The notes beneath the pieces are model-generated. The model searched no databases and was not told the origin of the DNA. It worked only from the letters and a program-made list of their open reading frames with translations. From Lepidodermella squamata (taxonomy: Eukaryota > Gastrotricha): a stretch of 64,000 nucleotides of DNA. Positions 45,701 to 57,967 of this stretch are shown piece by piece (within the stretch, counting starts at the first letter, position 1; each line of letters opens with the position of its first letter). The stretch lies in assembly GCA_047495785.1 (NCBI GenBank), contig JBLDXI010000003.1, positions 1 to 64,000 on the forward strand. Reading direction: 5' to 3'. Position numbers and translations under genes: made by a program.

Positions 45701-48700
45701 ATTCGCACAAATTCGCGTTTGATCGGACAAAAAATTTCGTACTTGGGAAGAGGCGGTGTTTTCAATCGATCAGCCGTTACACGCAGATAATTGGCCGATA
45801 TTATACACATCACGGCGCCAGTTATAAGCGATCGGCCGTTCTCGATTGATCATTCGTTATAAGACTGCTACTATCTCCCGGCAACAACGTGTCGCCTCGA
45901 GGCCGAGTGACGCACCTGGCGGCGGCGGCGGCGGCGCGATTGACAGTAGTTATTGTGGGTGTGCTGGTGTCATCACAGTGGGCGGCGGTCTAATTAGCAT
46001 AGTGGAATGAGCACACATTATATGGGTACGAGTACGGAAAAAACTCATCATCATATAGTTTATCGCTCTTTTTTTTACAAAATACACCGCATAGTCGCGC
46101 AGATCAACTTCCGGCTTTTGCGAACGCAAAAAACCAAAGCTAGCGGCTGCTGATAACCACCCGCCGCGAACATAGTGTTGTTAAATTAACCGCAATGTTT
46201 ACACTAGTTAATGCGCTAGTTTGATGGAAGTATCTCACGCGGGATTTCTTGGTACACGGCGGCGCCGCTGCAGCCGCCTGGCACAGCAGAGCCGCCTGGA
46301 CAGGTGAAAAAAGCGGAGCGCTTCCGATTAATTATTGCTGCCCAGGTAGGTAAATCGGCGCCGCGATGATTATTGCGCCTGCGGTGCTGCTGTTGCGTTC
46401 ATCGGCCGTGTATAGAAACAATAATAATAATAACAGCGATGTAGCGATTTCTGGCAGCCAGCCGCCAGTCAGTCAGTCAGGCTCAGCCAGTAGCATGTTT
46501 TACCTGATGCGTTGATTTGAGATTATTCTTCCCGTATTTTTCTGTTCTACTGGTTTTGCACTGCCTTGTATTGTTTCTCTTTTTTCTTGGCTGCGATTTT
46601 TCGTCGGCCGTTTATTTACAGCAGCGCGATCAAGTTTTTTAGGCCGCCTGGAAAGCTCATCATCTCACGTTACCATCGCAGGCAGGAAAAGTTGTTTTTA
46701 AATTCGCATTTGTGCGCAAATTGCTGCTCATAATCAGCAATCGAGCGTGTGCGCGCAGTGTTGGTGGAAAAACAGCACAAAACAGCAACTCTCACTCGGG
46801 CCAGCAATTAAAACTCGGCCAAGCGCCGCGCGCTAATAATACACTAGACCGCCACCGCCACCGCCACCGCCGCCGCAAATTTATTGCCTTTTTTGTTTTA
46901 TTGGCATCGCCGATGGCTGCTGCAGCTGGGCCGTCCTCCGCCGTCGTCGCCCTCCTTTTTTCTACATCATCTACATCAGCTGCGGTGCAGCAGGGTACAG
47001 CCATCGACAGCGTTAGTTAGTTAGTTAGTTAGTTTCTTCGTTAGTGCACACACGCTCAGGTAATTAGGAAGCAGCCAGCGAGCAGCGAACGAGCTAACGA
47101 CGAGCGCTGAAGAAAAAAAGCAACTTCGTCGTGTCGATTCGCCGTCGATGACTTGTCGCCTTGACTTTTACTACTACTACTACTACTACTACTACTACGA
47201 CTGTTGCGATTCGGATTAGCTCACGCGCGTATATAATTGCTTCGCTTTTTGCCTGCCTGCCGTCGTCGTCGGCGTCGTCGGCGTCGGCGCTGCTATTGCT
47301 GCTGCTGCTGCTGCTGCTGGAATAATTCACGACCCAGCGAGTTATTACTAAAGCCCCGCGCCGATACGTCGTCGTTCATCATCTCACCTATACTACGACG
47401 TGTTTTTTGTTATTTTTTCTGCTGTGCAAGTCGCCGTAAACAAATCTGGTACTATTTTTTGCCGAGTTCGCTGCCACTGGAGAGGCCTGGTATTTAACTA
47501 GCTCTCCATCACTTGTCATCTCGAGACGCATGTCATCGTTGAGGAGAGAGCGAGAGAGACAGTAACGGATACCAGCAGCACTTGCGCTACCTTTCTGCTA
47601 ATCGATCAATCCCGCATTTTTTAGTCGTCCGCACTCTTCTTATTTCTACTACTGGAAAGCAGAGAAGATTTATTAGACTCGCGACAACGCTGCTGCTGTT
47701 TTCTTTATCGAGCAGTTTGACCCAGCAGCAGCACGTGGCAACACTACTTGATTCTCATCTCGTACGAAAAGTGGTTTTTTTCTTAGATTGCACTTCATCA
47801 CCATCTTTTATCGCCGATTGATGATGATGATGATGATGATGAGAGTGACGATTATTAGGCCGCTTTCGCATTATTTTATTATTATTATTATCATCATCAC
47901 AAATTGTGCATTATTCAACTGTGATTGCTGCAGCTGCCCTGCCGCGCCGCTAAAATTTATTTCCACTATGGGATGTGCTAAATATCGGCTACTACGACGA
48001 CTACTACTACTACTATAACTATCTGCGGTATTGTGGGAATTAGCAGTAGCAGCAGCAGCTCGATTGAACACATGCATACAAATACACAAACTGTCAGGTG
48101 GTTGTCGATGATGAGCATGGATGAGCGCTTTATCTAACTTCCGCTGGTGGTCGACATCGTCGTCGCCGTTGTTTTTTGCCGATCATCGCTGCTGCTGCTG
48201 CTGCTGCTGCTAATCGCGATTGTCAATTAGCAGTGGCATGCACCGGCGGCGGACTTTTCCCAATACAGCGCGGCGCAATACATCCTTTACAAGTAGAGTA
48301 CTAAATAGTACTACAACTGGTTCTTCGGAACCATCACCACCACTACCAACCAGCTGATGTAGCCGCAACAAAAGTAGGCGGCGGCGGCAGCGTTGTTCGT
48401 TCATGCAAAAAGACGGCGCTTTTTCCCACCGATGCCGCTCTAGTAATAATAAAACTACGACTGATTAATCTTTTGCGATTTTATTGCTGCCAAGACGTCG
48501 AGAGGTCATCCACATCTCCTTTATTGCGAACACTTGACCCATCATCCACAGTCGCAGTTGTTGTTGTTATTGTTGTTTACTCGCAGTTTTTCATCAACAT
48601 CGCCGCCAGTATAACTAATTAGTACTGCTGTGTTTTTTACTACTACAACTACTACTACCTTGTTTTAATTTATAGGTGTTTAACAAAAAACTTGTGTGTT

Positions 48701-48940
48701 TATTTTATTAATTAGTTGAGCTGTTAATTACGATTATTACGATTAGCCGCCGCGTAACGATCACGGCCTCGCAACTCCGCCGTCATCGTCGTGTGTTGTC
48801 TTCTTTTTCTTCTTCTTCTTCGTCTCTTCATCCTCATCATCATCGTGTTGTCGTAAGTGTGTGTTCGCGAAACCACATCAGCTGCTATTCTTCGTCGGTG
48901 ATCCAGTCGTCGATAATCAGTAGTAATCAATAAACACAGA
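42757..48940 (+). other. 6.2 kb gene-poor, repeat-rich region upstream of the glutamate transporter
   Basis: No exon is supported. The right half (about 44,600-48,940) is dense in trinucleotide and tetranucleotide runs and many CpGs. This may be a long promoter plus 5' leader of the transporter gene, possibly with non-coding first exons. Open frames here translate to repeat-coded residues only. Confidence 0.5.
47169..48212. repeat. Cluster of microsatellites
   Basis: It includes (TAC)n near 47,169-47,198, GTC/GCT runs at 47,261-47,319, (GAT)n at 47,821-47,842, TTA/TCA runs near 47,874-47,897 and (GCT)n at 48,188-48,211. Similar runs lie at 45,923-45,937 (GGC) and 47,011-47,030 (gttagtta). 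Confidence 0.8.
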
Positions 48941-51900
48941 ATGTCAGAGTTGGGCTCTTCGGTGCGGCAGCGGCTGCGGGCGGCGCTCGACGACGTGCGG
49001 ACGTGCACGCCGGCGTCGTGTTGCTCCGCGTTCCGCTCGTGGATGTGGCGCAACCTGCTGCTCGTGCTGCTGCTCACGTTCATGGTCGGCGGCATCGTCA
49101 CCGGTCTGCTCATCAAGTCGAACGGCATCGTGTTCACGCAGCGGCAACTCAAGTACTTTGGCTTCCCCGGCGAGATCCTGATGCGACTCCTCAAAATGAT
49201 CATCATCCCGCTGATCGTGTCGTCGCTCATGGCCGGCCTCGCCAACCTCGACCTGAAAACCTCCGGCAAGATCGGCGTGCGCGCCTGCGCCTACTACGTC
49301 GCCACCACGCTCATCGCCGTCGTGCTCGGCATCGTCCTCGTGCAGATCATCCGGCCGGGTGAGCGCGTCGACGGCGCCGCCGCCCGCCTCCCGCCCACTT
49401 CCAAGGTCACGCAGGTGTCCAGCGTCGACGCCATGATGGACCTGGTTCGCAACGTCTTCCCAGATAACCTCATCGAAGCGTGCTTTCGCCTTGTAAGTCA
49501 TTTGTTTTTTTTTCTTGCTGTTAATTAATTGCTGTTCTCAAATCCGCGGACTCGCGGCGCGCGCACTAATAATAATAATGCGTATTAAAAGTAATAAAAA
49601 TCTAGGTTGCTGCGCGCGCAATTAATAACGCTGCTTTTACTAATACTACATTTTTGTCTGTTTGTTCTTGTTATTTATTGTGTTGCCTGCTCTTCGTCTA
49701 TGACCTCTCTATCATCTGTGATCTCTGAATGAATGGCACACCACCACAAAAAACACACTCATACACTACTACACCAAATCGTCGTGGTCGTCGTCTACTA
49801 CTACTACAACTACTACTAAAACTACTAAAACCACTGCTTGCTGTTTCTATCATCGCCATCATCTGCCGTCTATCCTAACATTCCGCCATTGCCATCGCCG
49901 TTGCCGTCGCTGAAACAGACTACGACCAGGTACAAGGAGGAACCGAAAGACCCGTGCAAGAACTGCGTGGCGCAGGCTGCTGCCGCCGCAGCCGCAGCCG
50001 CCGCCGATTCCGCCGCGTCAGGCGCCGCTGCTGCCTCGGTAACACAAGCTTTACTAACCTAATAACTGAAAATACTTACCTACTGTAGCTTTTGATATTG
50101 ACCTAGCTTTAGCCCCAAAACCACCTCATCATAGCTATGATGTATTTTAACCTCTGTAAATGCTCTGTTTTGATGATCAGTCGTCGTCGTCGTCGTCGTC
50201 GTCATCCAGTGGTGGTCGAGTGGCGTCGGGGCGGCGTGGTTCGTCGTCGTCGTCGTCGAGTCGGCAGGTGCCGCCTGCTGACAAGGCGCTCGCGTCCACC
50301 ATGTCCAAGTCGCCGCCACCGCAGCCGGTCGGCGCCCTGCTCGTGGCGCACCTGCGCGCGGGCTCCGGCGTCGGCGGCGGCGGCGGTGGTGGTGGGGCGC
50401 CGCGGTCACGCTCGACGTCGCCACGCCCGCCCTCTGCCGCTGTCAATTCAAAGGCAGGGTTTTTTTACAACTGTGTTTTAGCTGGCTATTACAAAAAACA
50501 ACAAAAAACGCACACAACAACGCAGAATTTTGTAGCTCATTGCGTTCCGTGTTTTTGAATTATTTTTCGATTTTGCGTTTTTACACGCTGAAAAATGTCG
50601 TCGTCGTCGTGGAGTGTCGGTGACACGAACATGCACAGTTCACGCCTTTTTGTTACGTATCAATGTTGTTGTCGTTGCTGCTGCTGCTGCTGCCGCTGCT
50701 GCTGCTGTTCGTCGTTTTCGATAGTACCTAGCCGTCATTTTAGATGTAGATTTTTTTCTTGATTTAATTGCCGTTTTATTTTTGTAGATATTATGGGTTT
50801 TTATTCCTGATTTCGGTGGCTTTTATAGAACAGATTAGCGATACGATTTTTTTCCATTGCAAAGTGCGTAAAAATGCAAATTTGTTCGTTTAAATTTCTA
50901 GGGTAGAAAAAAATGTGCAAGGAAGTATAATACTTATAATACTCTGACGCAAATAGTATTGCGTCGGTGTTGAATCGAATTATACCTGGCTAATATTATT
51001 ATTATTACTATTGGTTGACGCCCTAGATGAATTACGTATTGCATTGATAGTTGATTGAAGCAATGAAACCGAAATTTCCGTTTTGTGCACGTACACTATA
51101 ATATTGGTGCAACAATAACTTCTAACAACGTACTAATTTTCGTGTAGTTAACCCAGTTTTACTCATTATTAGATGAATGTTATTATCTTTTCAAACAATG
51201 CAGTTTATTATTTTTCCCCGAAATATTTCATTTTATTTTATGAAACGCAATATATGTTATCGCTGGCAGTGCTAATTGCGTGTTTTTTCTTCTTGCCTTG
51301 CTTTGCTGTGCATATAGACGCGAACTGTCGGCAAGGACATTGTCGTCGTGAAGCGGAACACCACGGACAATTCGACGGCGTACAACATAACAGTCACAGG
51401 TCAGTCTTTGCTTGAAGCGTCAATCGATTGAAAATAGGTACTTATCACTGGAACAACAACACAAAAAATGATATTAAAATGAAATCGTTGCAATTTTCTC
51501 GTGAAAGAAGTCTTAGAAGGAGAGTAAACATTTCGTGGCTAATTTTAGCCGTTGGGACATATCTGCTTGCTTTTTGCAACGTGCGGCAATCAGTTTTGGT
51601 TTCCTTTCGGCAATAGGCAAACCGTATATCCGGGAAAAGTTGGCGCTACTTCCGCGATATTAATTAGTTTTATACACCGAAGTAGCATCAGTTACTTCTT
51701 TGTAACTGAGATCTCGATCAGCATCGATTTCTCGATTTTTTTTTTACGAAAATTCGATATTTTTGGGTACTAATTTTTAAGCGGAACCGAATCGCTAACA
51801 AATTTCTTCTTCACATTTTTTTTTAATTTTGCGGGTTTTGATGATTATGCTATACGAAATGTAGCTGAATTACAAAATACAATTTCAGTAGTTTGCGTTT

Positions 51901-54105
51901 GGTGCAAATATTTAAAATAATTTGGTTCCATGCAAAAAGCGATTTACTTGGGCTAAAAAAATCGATAGAAAAGAGTCACTTATCAATAGTGGAATTGGAA
52001 ACTTGCGATCTAAGCCGATAATCGATAATTGAGATTGGCTTATCGAGAGTGGTCGAAATTTTAGTCGAATTTCAATCGAATGCCAGCGTTTTTTAAGGCT
52101 CCTTCTCGATTTCGATTCGCATTGATTTAGATTGATTGATTGATTGATTTTCTTGAATATTATCGATAATCGATCATTTTGCGTATGTTTGTTTAGGCGA
52201 GAACGAGCGTGAGATAAAGATCGAAACAACGGATGGCATGAACATTATGGGCCTGGTGACGTTTTCAGTCGCTTTCGGCATGATCATATCGTCGCGCAAA
52301 TCGGAGTGCCGCGCGCTCATCGAGTTCGTGAAGGCGGTCGAGCTGGTGACGATGCGCCTCGTCATGATCATCATGTGGTACTCGCCCGTCGGCGTCTTCT
52401 TCCTGATCGCGACGAAAATCGTCGAGATGGAGTCGGCGGCCGCCATCTTCCAGTTCCTCGCCTACTACTCGGTCACCGTGCTCGCCGGCCTCTTCATACA
52501 CGGCCTCGTCATACTGCCTATCTTGTTCGCGATCATCACGCGCCGCAACCCGCTGGCGTACATCAGCGGCCTGGCGCCGGCCCTCGTCACCGCCGTTGGC
52601 ACGTCGTCGTCGTCGGCGACGCTGCCGATGACGTTCCGCTGCCTCGAGGAGAACAACGGCATCGACAAACGCGTGACGCGCTTCGTCCTACCCATCGGCG
52701 CCACCATCAACATGGACGGCACGGCGCTCTACGAAGCTGTTGCGCCCATCTTCATCGCCCAGGTACTTTTACACAGCCTTTTTGTAATATAAGAAATGAT
52801 AGCACAGCTTGAGCTGAATTTTGCTTTAGTTCCTAGCAGAGTACCAGCCAGAAGGTTCAGAAGGTTCAGAAACCACTTGACATGATGGTTACATCTCACT
52901 TTTCAAATACCTGCATTTTACGCCTTTCAAGCTTGCAATTTCGGATTTGAAAATTTGGAGCGTATAAAATGAACATCCGCATAATAAGACGAGGTCATTT
53001 CAAATCCACAATTTGGTGGTCAAGGCGGTATTATTGTCATTGATCACCTTGATTTAGTAAGAATAGTAAGACGAATTTCCCGTCCAACTATCAGTTGCTT
53101 TTCAAATTTGGCTAGCCTGGTGCCAATATTCCGTTCGCTTAGGCAATTGAAATTGCCAGTTTTAGGGAAAATCTCTCATTCAAATATCCTAGAGGGTCTC
53201 AAATTCTTCAAGATTTTAAATTGCAACCGGTATAGGAATCCTAATAATTATACATAATACCCTTTGTTAGTTTTGATAATGAAATTTCCGTGATTTCAAC
53301 GCAAATCAGTTCAAGGTCGATGACAAATTGGTTCGAAAATCATAAATCGATAATTGAGCCGATTACGAAGTGAGTCTGAGATGATAGCCACCGTTTACCT
53401 TGCAAAATGCGCAGCTTTGCGATATTCCCAATTTTTGCTTATCTTTGCTAAAATCAAAGATTTGGCGCTAAAATTATTAGGTAATTTTTAGGAGTTTGAA
53501 AACGGTGGAATTTATGAAAAAATCGATAAAAAGCACACATTATTAGGTTTTTTTCATATCGATTCCGAGACAATGTCGGCAGTTATCGATAATCAGTTGA
53601 TTTTATTGAATTGATTTTGCGACAGGTGCGTCGCATCGACTTGACATTTGTGCAAATCATCGCGATATCGATAACGGCGACATTCGCGTCGATCGGCGCC
53701 GCCGGCATCCCACAGGCCGGTCTCGTCACCATGGTCATGGTGCTGTCCGCCGTCGGCCTGGAGCCGCAAGACGTGACGCTGATCATCGCCGTCGATTGGT
53801 TCCTAGACAGATTCCGGACAATGATCAACGTACTCGGCGACTCGATTGGCGCCGGCATCGTGCAACACTTGTCACGCGATGAACTCGCACAGCTGCCGGT
53901 CATCGACGATGGCGAGCATCACCACCACGGGCATGGCCATGGCCATGATGATCATCATCACAACGATTCGCATGACGACCATCCGAAGGCGAAGCTGGCC
54001 CTGAAAGCCATCGACGACGTCGAGTCTGGCCACGCGGCGGAGATGCGGCCGCTGGTCGCGCGCAAAGTCAACGAGTACGACAAAACAGCCGTGTCCGCGC
54101 TCTGA
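48941..54105 (+). CDS. Excitatory amino acid (glutamate) transporter, SLC1 family
   Basis: Exons 48,941-49,492, 49,919-50,038, 51,318-51,399, 52,197-52,762 and 53,626-54,105 join with matching phases to 599 residues. It couples uptake of glutamate or aspartate to Na+, H+ and K+ gradients. Visible SLC1 signatures are [10 protein letters not shown] (HP1), [20 protein letters not shown] (TM7), [13 protein letters not shown] (HP2) and [17 protein letters not shown] (TM8, with the Asp and Arg that bind the substrate amino and side-chain carboxylate). Exons 2-3 encode the variable extracellular loop: an Ala-rich run and three close N-glycosylation sites (NTT, NST, NIT). The cytoplasmic tail has an unusual His/Asp-rich block ([15 protein letters not shown]). 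Exon 2 is the least certain; another possible cassette begins at 50,180. Neuronal or glial type cannot be told. Confidence 0.93.
50180..50265 (+). other. Possible cassette exon of the glutamate transporter
   Basis: After an AG at 50,178-50,179 an open Ser-rich frame (TCG repeats) runs on past 50,500. A potential donor (cag/gtgccg) lies near 50,265, but 86 bp would break the frame of the next exon. The neighbouring exons join well without it. I note it as uncertain. Confidence 0.2.
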
Positions 54106-56359
54106 TAATCCGCGCCTGCCTCTGCCTCTGCCTCAGCCTCAGCCTCAGCCTGCCTATTACCGACCACCACCACCATGTATTAGTAGTGCCGAATGATGGC
54201 GATTCATTCATCACATTTTTGTTTCTCATTGTTGATTGATTGATCGAATGCGATTTCAAAAGACAGAACAAACGAAAAAGGGGCCCACATTACATTATTA
54301 TTATTATTATTAGTAGTAGACAACAACGACAATAAAACAACCTGCCTGCCTGCCGACGCCAAGCTGCCTATATAACATAAAAATTTGAAATAAAATGACA
54401 AAAAATAGTCCATATGTATACCAACACCTCACATCACCAACGCCTTGCCTTAATTATTCAGTAATTAATTGTTCGCTAATAATATCATCGTTACAAATTT
54501 GCAGTTGATGGATTAAAAACAATAACAACAACTGCGTGCTCTCTACTACCTCGAAGTGAATGAATGAATGAAAATCATTATCTATTTTTTTGAGCATCCG
54601 ATACTTATATTATTGTTATTATTACAACTATGAGCCAGTATTTTTTCTCGAGTACCTGCGAAATGATGAAACCACAATGAAAACGGACCTCGCGCTTGCC
54701 CTGTTATTATTATTGCTATTATTTTTCGCGAAAATTAATTGCTATTTTTTTTCTTCTGCGTAATTCTGTTAATTTTTCTTCTTCTTCTTCTTCTACTTCT
54801 TCTTCTTCTTATCTCACGTGCCGGTGCCAATCGAAAAATTAATATATGAATCGAATTTATTGCTTGTTAAAATTGAAATATTAATTATTATAATAATATA
54901 TCGAGTTATTGATGACCGAATTTTTTCTATTATTATAATTGCTCTTGTTGACCTTCATCATCGTTGTTGTTGTTATTATTATGATTATTACTGATGTTGT
55001 TGTTTCTCTTTAGCGCATCTCTCTCTCTCTCCTCTCCTCTCTCGAACCATGTGCGGCGTTTTTGCAGCTCATCCATCCATCCATCCATCATTCATTCATT
55101 CATTATAAATTACAAAAATATCCGATCAGTTCAGCTTAAGTTAAAAATAACATCCATTGAAATCATGTTTCCAGCTGCACTTATATGAATAATCGCATTT
55201 TCAATGAATGGTGAAATCAACCCGGAAATTGGTTTATTTAGTTTCCGATGCGAAAAACCAATAGCATTCATTTGGTCACGGACATCGTACTATTATTACG
55301 TATAGCCTATAGGAATAGCCAACAAAAAATAATGACGGCACTCGTATTATTAATAATGAACGAATGAATGACAAATCACGAATCACGAATCAGTAGCGCA
55401 GTCGCATAGTCAGTCTCTATCATCCATAATAAATGGTTGGCTACCTGTATGCCGAAACCTATAGAAGCGAGATGCATAAACAGTACAATAAAATAGAATA
55501 CAAACTAGTAAACTTGAAATTGTGCAAATACACTATATCGATTGCGTGAAATCGATCACCCATGTTGCAATCGATCTGATCGAATCATAATTTTTGCGTC
55601 CGCATAATGATTCATCTCTCTCTCTGTCTCTCTCTGTCATCAATTATTTCGTTTTTTTTTCTCTCTGTTCGTTGGTTAGCCATCATCATCGGTCATGCTA
55701 TTATAATAGATGATTACAATAATAGAATTATTCAATTTTTTTGTTTGTTGATTGTGTACATAAAGCAAAATTAAAGGTATTTACAACAATGGCTATATTC
55801 TTGAATAATTGAAAACAGTAAATGATTATCATAATGACTATTATTATTGTATCATCAATAACTTGAAGAGCGCTGTTTATTTAATAAAAATAATGACCTG
55901 ATAAAAAACCCCGCAGCTTATACCGGGGAACGGTACAACTTTGTAAGAAATTCCAGAAAATCAATTCAGGTGGATTCTTTCCAAATTTTTACACTGTTGG
56001 AACCCCCTTGTCCTGGGCACAATTGTTGTGATTTTTCCACGGCCTGAACCAGGTAATTCACCTGAGAAAAATAGCCCGAAAGAAAGGTATAATTTCGACA
56101 AGCTGGTACAACTTTGACAACTCTATAGTAATGCCCCTTTCTTAACTTGATCATCTAGCGTCAGCAGTGATTCATCGTGTGTGTGGTGAAAATTGAGATT
56201 TTTTTATTTCATTTTGGAATTTGTTGTGTTAAAGCGCTGTTTTCAAGGTATTGCTTCGAAACTTGACCAAACATCAACGAACGATGCTAGAATTTGGGAA
56301 AAAATTCTAGATTTCTACATGACACTGGCCTCATCGAAGTACCATTTTGAAATCGATTA
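54106..56359 (+). other. Gene-poor downstream region, with simple repeats
   Basis: It holds the transporter 3' UTR and microsatellites: hexamer GCCTCT/GCCTCA repeats at about 54,116-54,153, a (TTC)n run at 54,776-54,810, CT-rich tracts near 55,018-55,042 and 55,614-55,638, and CCAT repeats at 55,071-55,090. An AATAAA lies near 54,331. No exon is supported. Confidence 0.6.
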
Positions 56360-56872
56360 TTAACACTTTAACTGCCAAAAATAGACCGTGAGACCCAATA
56401 TTTAGGTCTAATTCCTGGGTCTGTCAAAAAGTCGTGTTTTTCGGGTAAACGATGCGTCCTAGGGCAAAATGCCCGACGGCAAAATGTAGGCCATGAGCCC
56501 GCGGTTCTTTTGACACCGAACTCGGGGCCATAAGGTCTGAGCAGGTCTTTGAAAATGACAGTTGAAAAACGCCGAAATTTTGGATTAGAGCCAAAAATCA
56601 GACCCAAGAATTGGACCTAATTATTAGACCCAGATTATGGCGCAACAATCGAAATTTCATTGTTTTTCAACTGTCATTTTCAAAGACCTGCTCAGACCTT
56701 ATGGCCCCGAGTTCGGTGTCAAAAGAACCGCGGGCTCATGGCCTACATTTTGCCGTCGGGCATTTTGCCCTAGGACGCATCGTTTACCCGAAAAACACGA
56801 CTTTTTGACAGACCCAGGAATTAGACCTAAATATTGGGTCTCACGGTCTATTTTTGGCAGTTAAAGTGTTAA
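56360..56872. mobile_element. piggyBac-type foldback MITE with TTAA ends
   Basis: A 513 bp palindromic element. The left arm (about 56,360-56,574) and right arm (about 56,660-56,872) are near-perfect reverse complements; the loop of about 85 bp is only partly paired. Both ends are TTAA followed inward by CACTTTAACTGCC, which matches the target site and terminal repeats of piggyBac-like transposons. It encodes no transposase. It would be mobilised in trans. Confidence 0.8.
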
Positions 56873-57256
56873 GAAGTCTTTCAACGTAGTTTTTAGAGTT
56901 GCCAAACTTGTACCTGTCACAATTGTAACTCTCCCTGGTAGCTCTCTGAAGCACTCTGAAATTATGAAAAAATTCTCATTCGTTGGAATCTAAGAGCAAA
57001 AGGCTCGATTGAGAATGCTTCCGCTATTTTAGTAGAAAACTGCCACCTCGAAATTCAGACAGCTCATCACAGATGGCTGGCAAGCCGAAATATAATGAAA
57101 AGATCAATCAGGAATCGAAGATTTTGACTAGAATTGGCAGGTGAGGAGGTATGGTTGGAAAGTGTTCGGGAAGCAGTTCGAATCTTGGGGTCTATCTTTT
57201 TTCAAAAAATGTAGGTAATATTATTGTGTTGCGGAATGTTGACCCCCATTTATATA

Positions 57257-57763
57257 CAGTAGTTTTGCGTTAAGCCGGACTCGATCCGCGCCAGAAGAAT
57301 TAGTCCGGCTTAATGAAAGTCCGCTATATTGTAAGCCGGACTGGTCCGGTTTAAAAAAAAACAGTGCATTTCTTCAAAAACTATTCACGAACACCAACCC
57401 TATAAAGTTATATCTAAGCCTTTTAGGTGTGTGAAAAGTTGGATTATCGAGCTGGAATTAAGTTTTTGCCACAAGAGCGAACAGTTATTTTTCAAGACTG
57501 CGATCATTTTGCTGTAAAAGCCACCCAAAATCAGCCCTGAGAGGGTGTTCATACGCTCTAGATTGAAATTATCCTATAAGCCGGACTTTTTTAACTTAAA
57601 TTCACTAAAAATCAGTCCGTTATAACGCAAGTCCGGCTTATGACAGTCCGGCTTATTGCAACCATTTGCATGTAAAATGCTAGTCCGCGGCACGAGCCAA
57701 GCAAAATGGTCCGGCTAAGCGCAAGTCCGGCTTATGATCGTCCGGCTTAACGCAGAACTACTG
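57257..57763. mobile_element. pogo/Tigger-like MITE with repeated internal motif
   Basis: About 507 bp bounded by terminal inverted repeats CAGTAGTTTTGCGTTAAGCC and its complement, with one mismatch in 23 bases. The left end is preceded by TA, as for Tc1/mariner/pogo insertions; the right flank shows cta, so the duplication is imperfect. Inside, the word agtccggctta appears many times in both directions near the ends. No protein is encoded. Confidence 0.72.
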
Positions 57764-57967
57764 CTATTCCGCGGAGAGCCTGAAAATGAAAAAACACATG
57801 CCAAGTGGAAGAACACTGAGAACCATTTTATTAGAGAGTTCGTTGTTTTGTCAAATTGAGTTTAAATCGGTTCCAAAGACATTGGTAAATTCTCATAATA
57901 GTTTTAAAATGATGAAACAACAAAAAATCAGTGAAAATGAAGGGCCAGTTCCAGTGTAAGACAGTTT

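Noticed and set aside
46712-48404. Frames made of Ser, Arg, Leu or Asp runs
   Set aside because: They follow trinucleotide repeats in all frames and show no conserved segment.
49003-49362. Long His/Arg-rich frames overlapping transporter exon 1, on both strands
   Set aside because: They are shadow frames of a GC-rich exon whose correct frame matches the SLC1 family.
52306-52812. A 168-codon Arg/His-rich plus-strand frame
   Set aside because: It is an alternative frame of transporter exon 4.
56368-56864. Two identical 75-79 codon frames facing each other
   Set aside because: They are the two arms of the piggyBac-type MITE and not genes.
57170-57195. A tRNA B-box-like word (agttcgaatct)
   Set aside because: No matching A box or cloverleaf could be formed around it.
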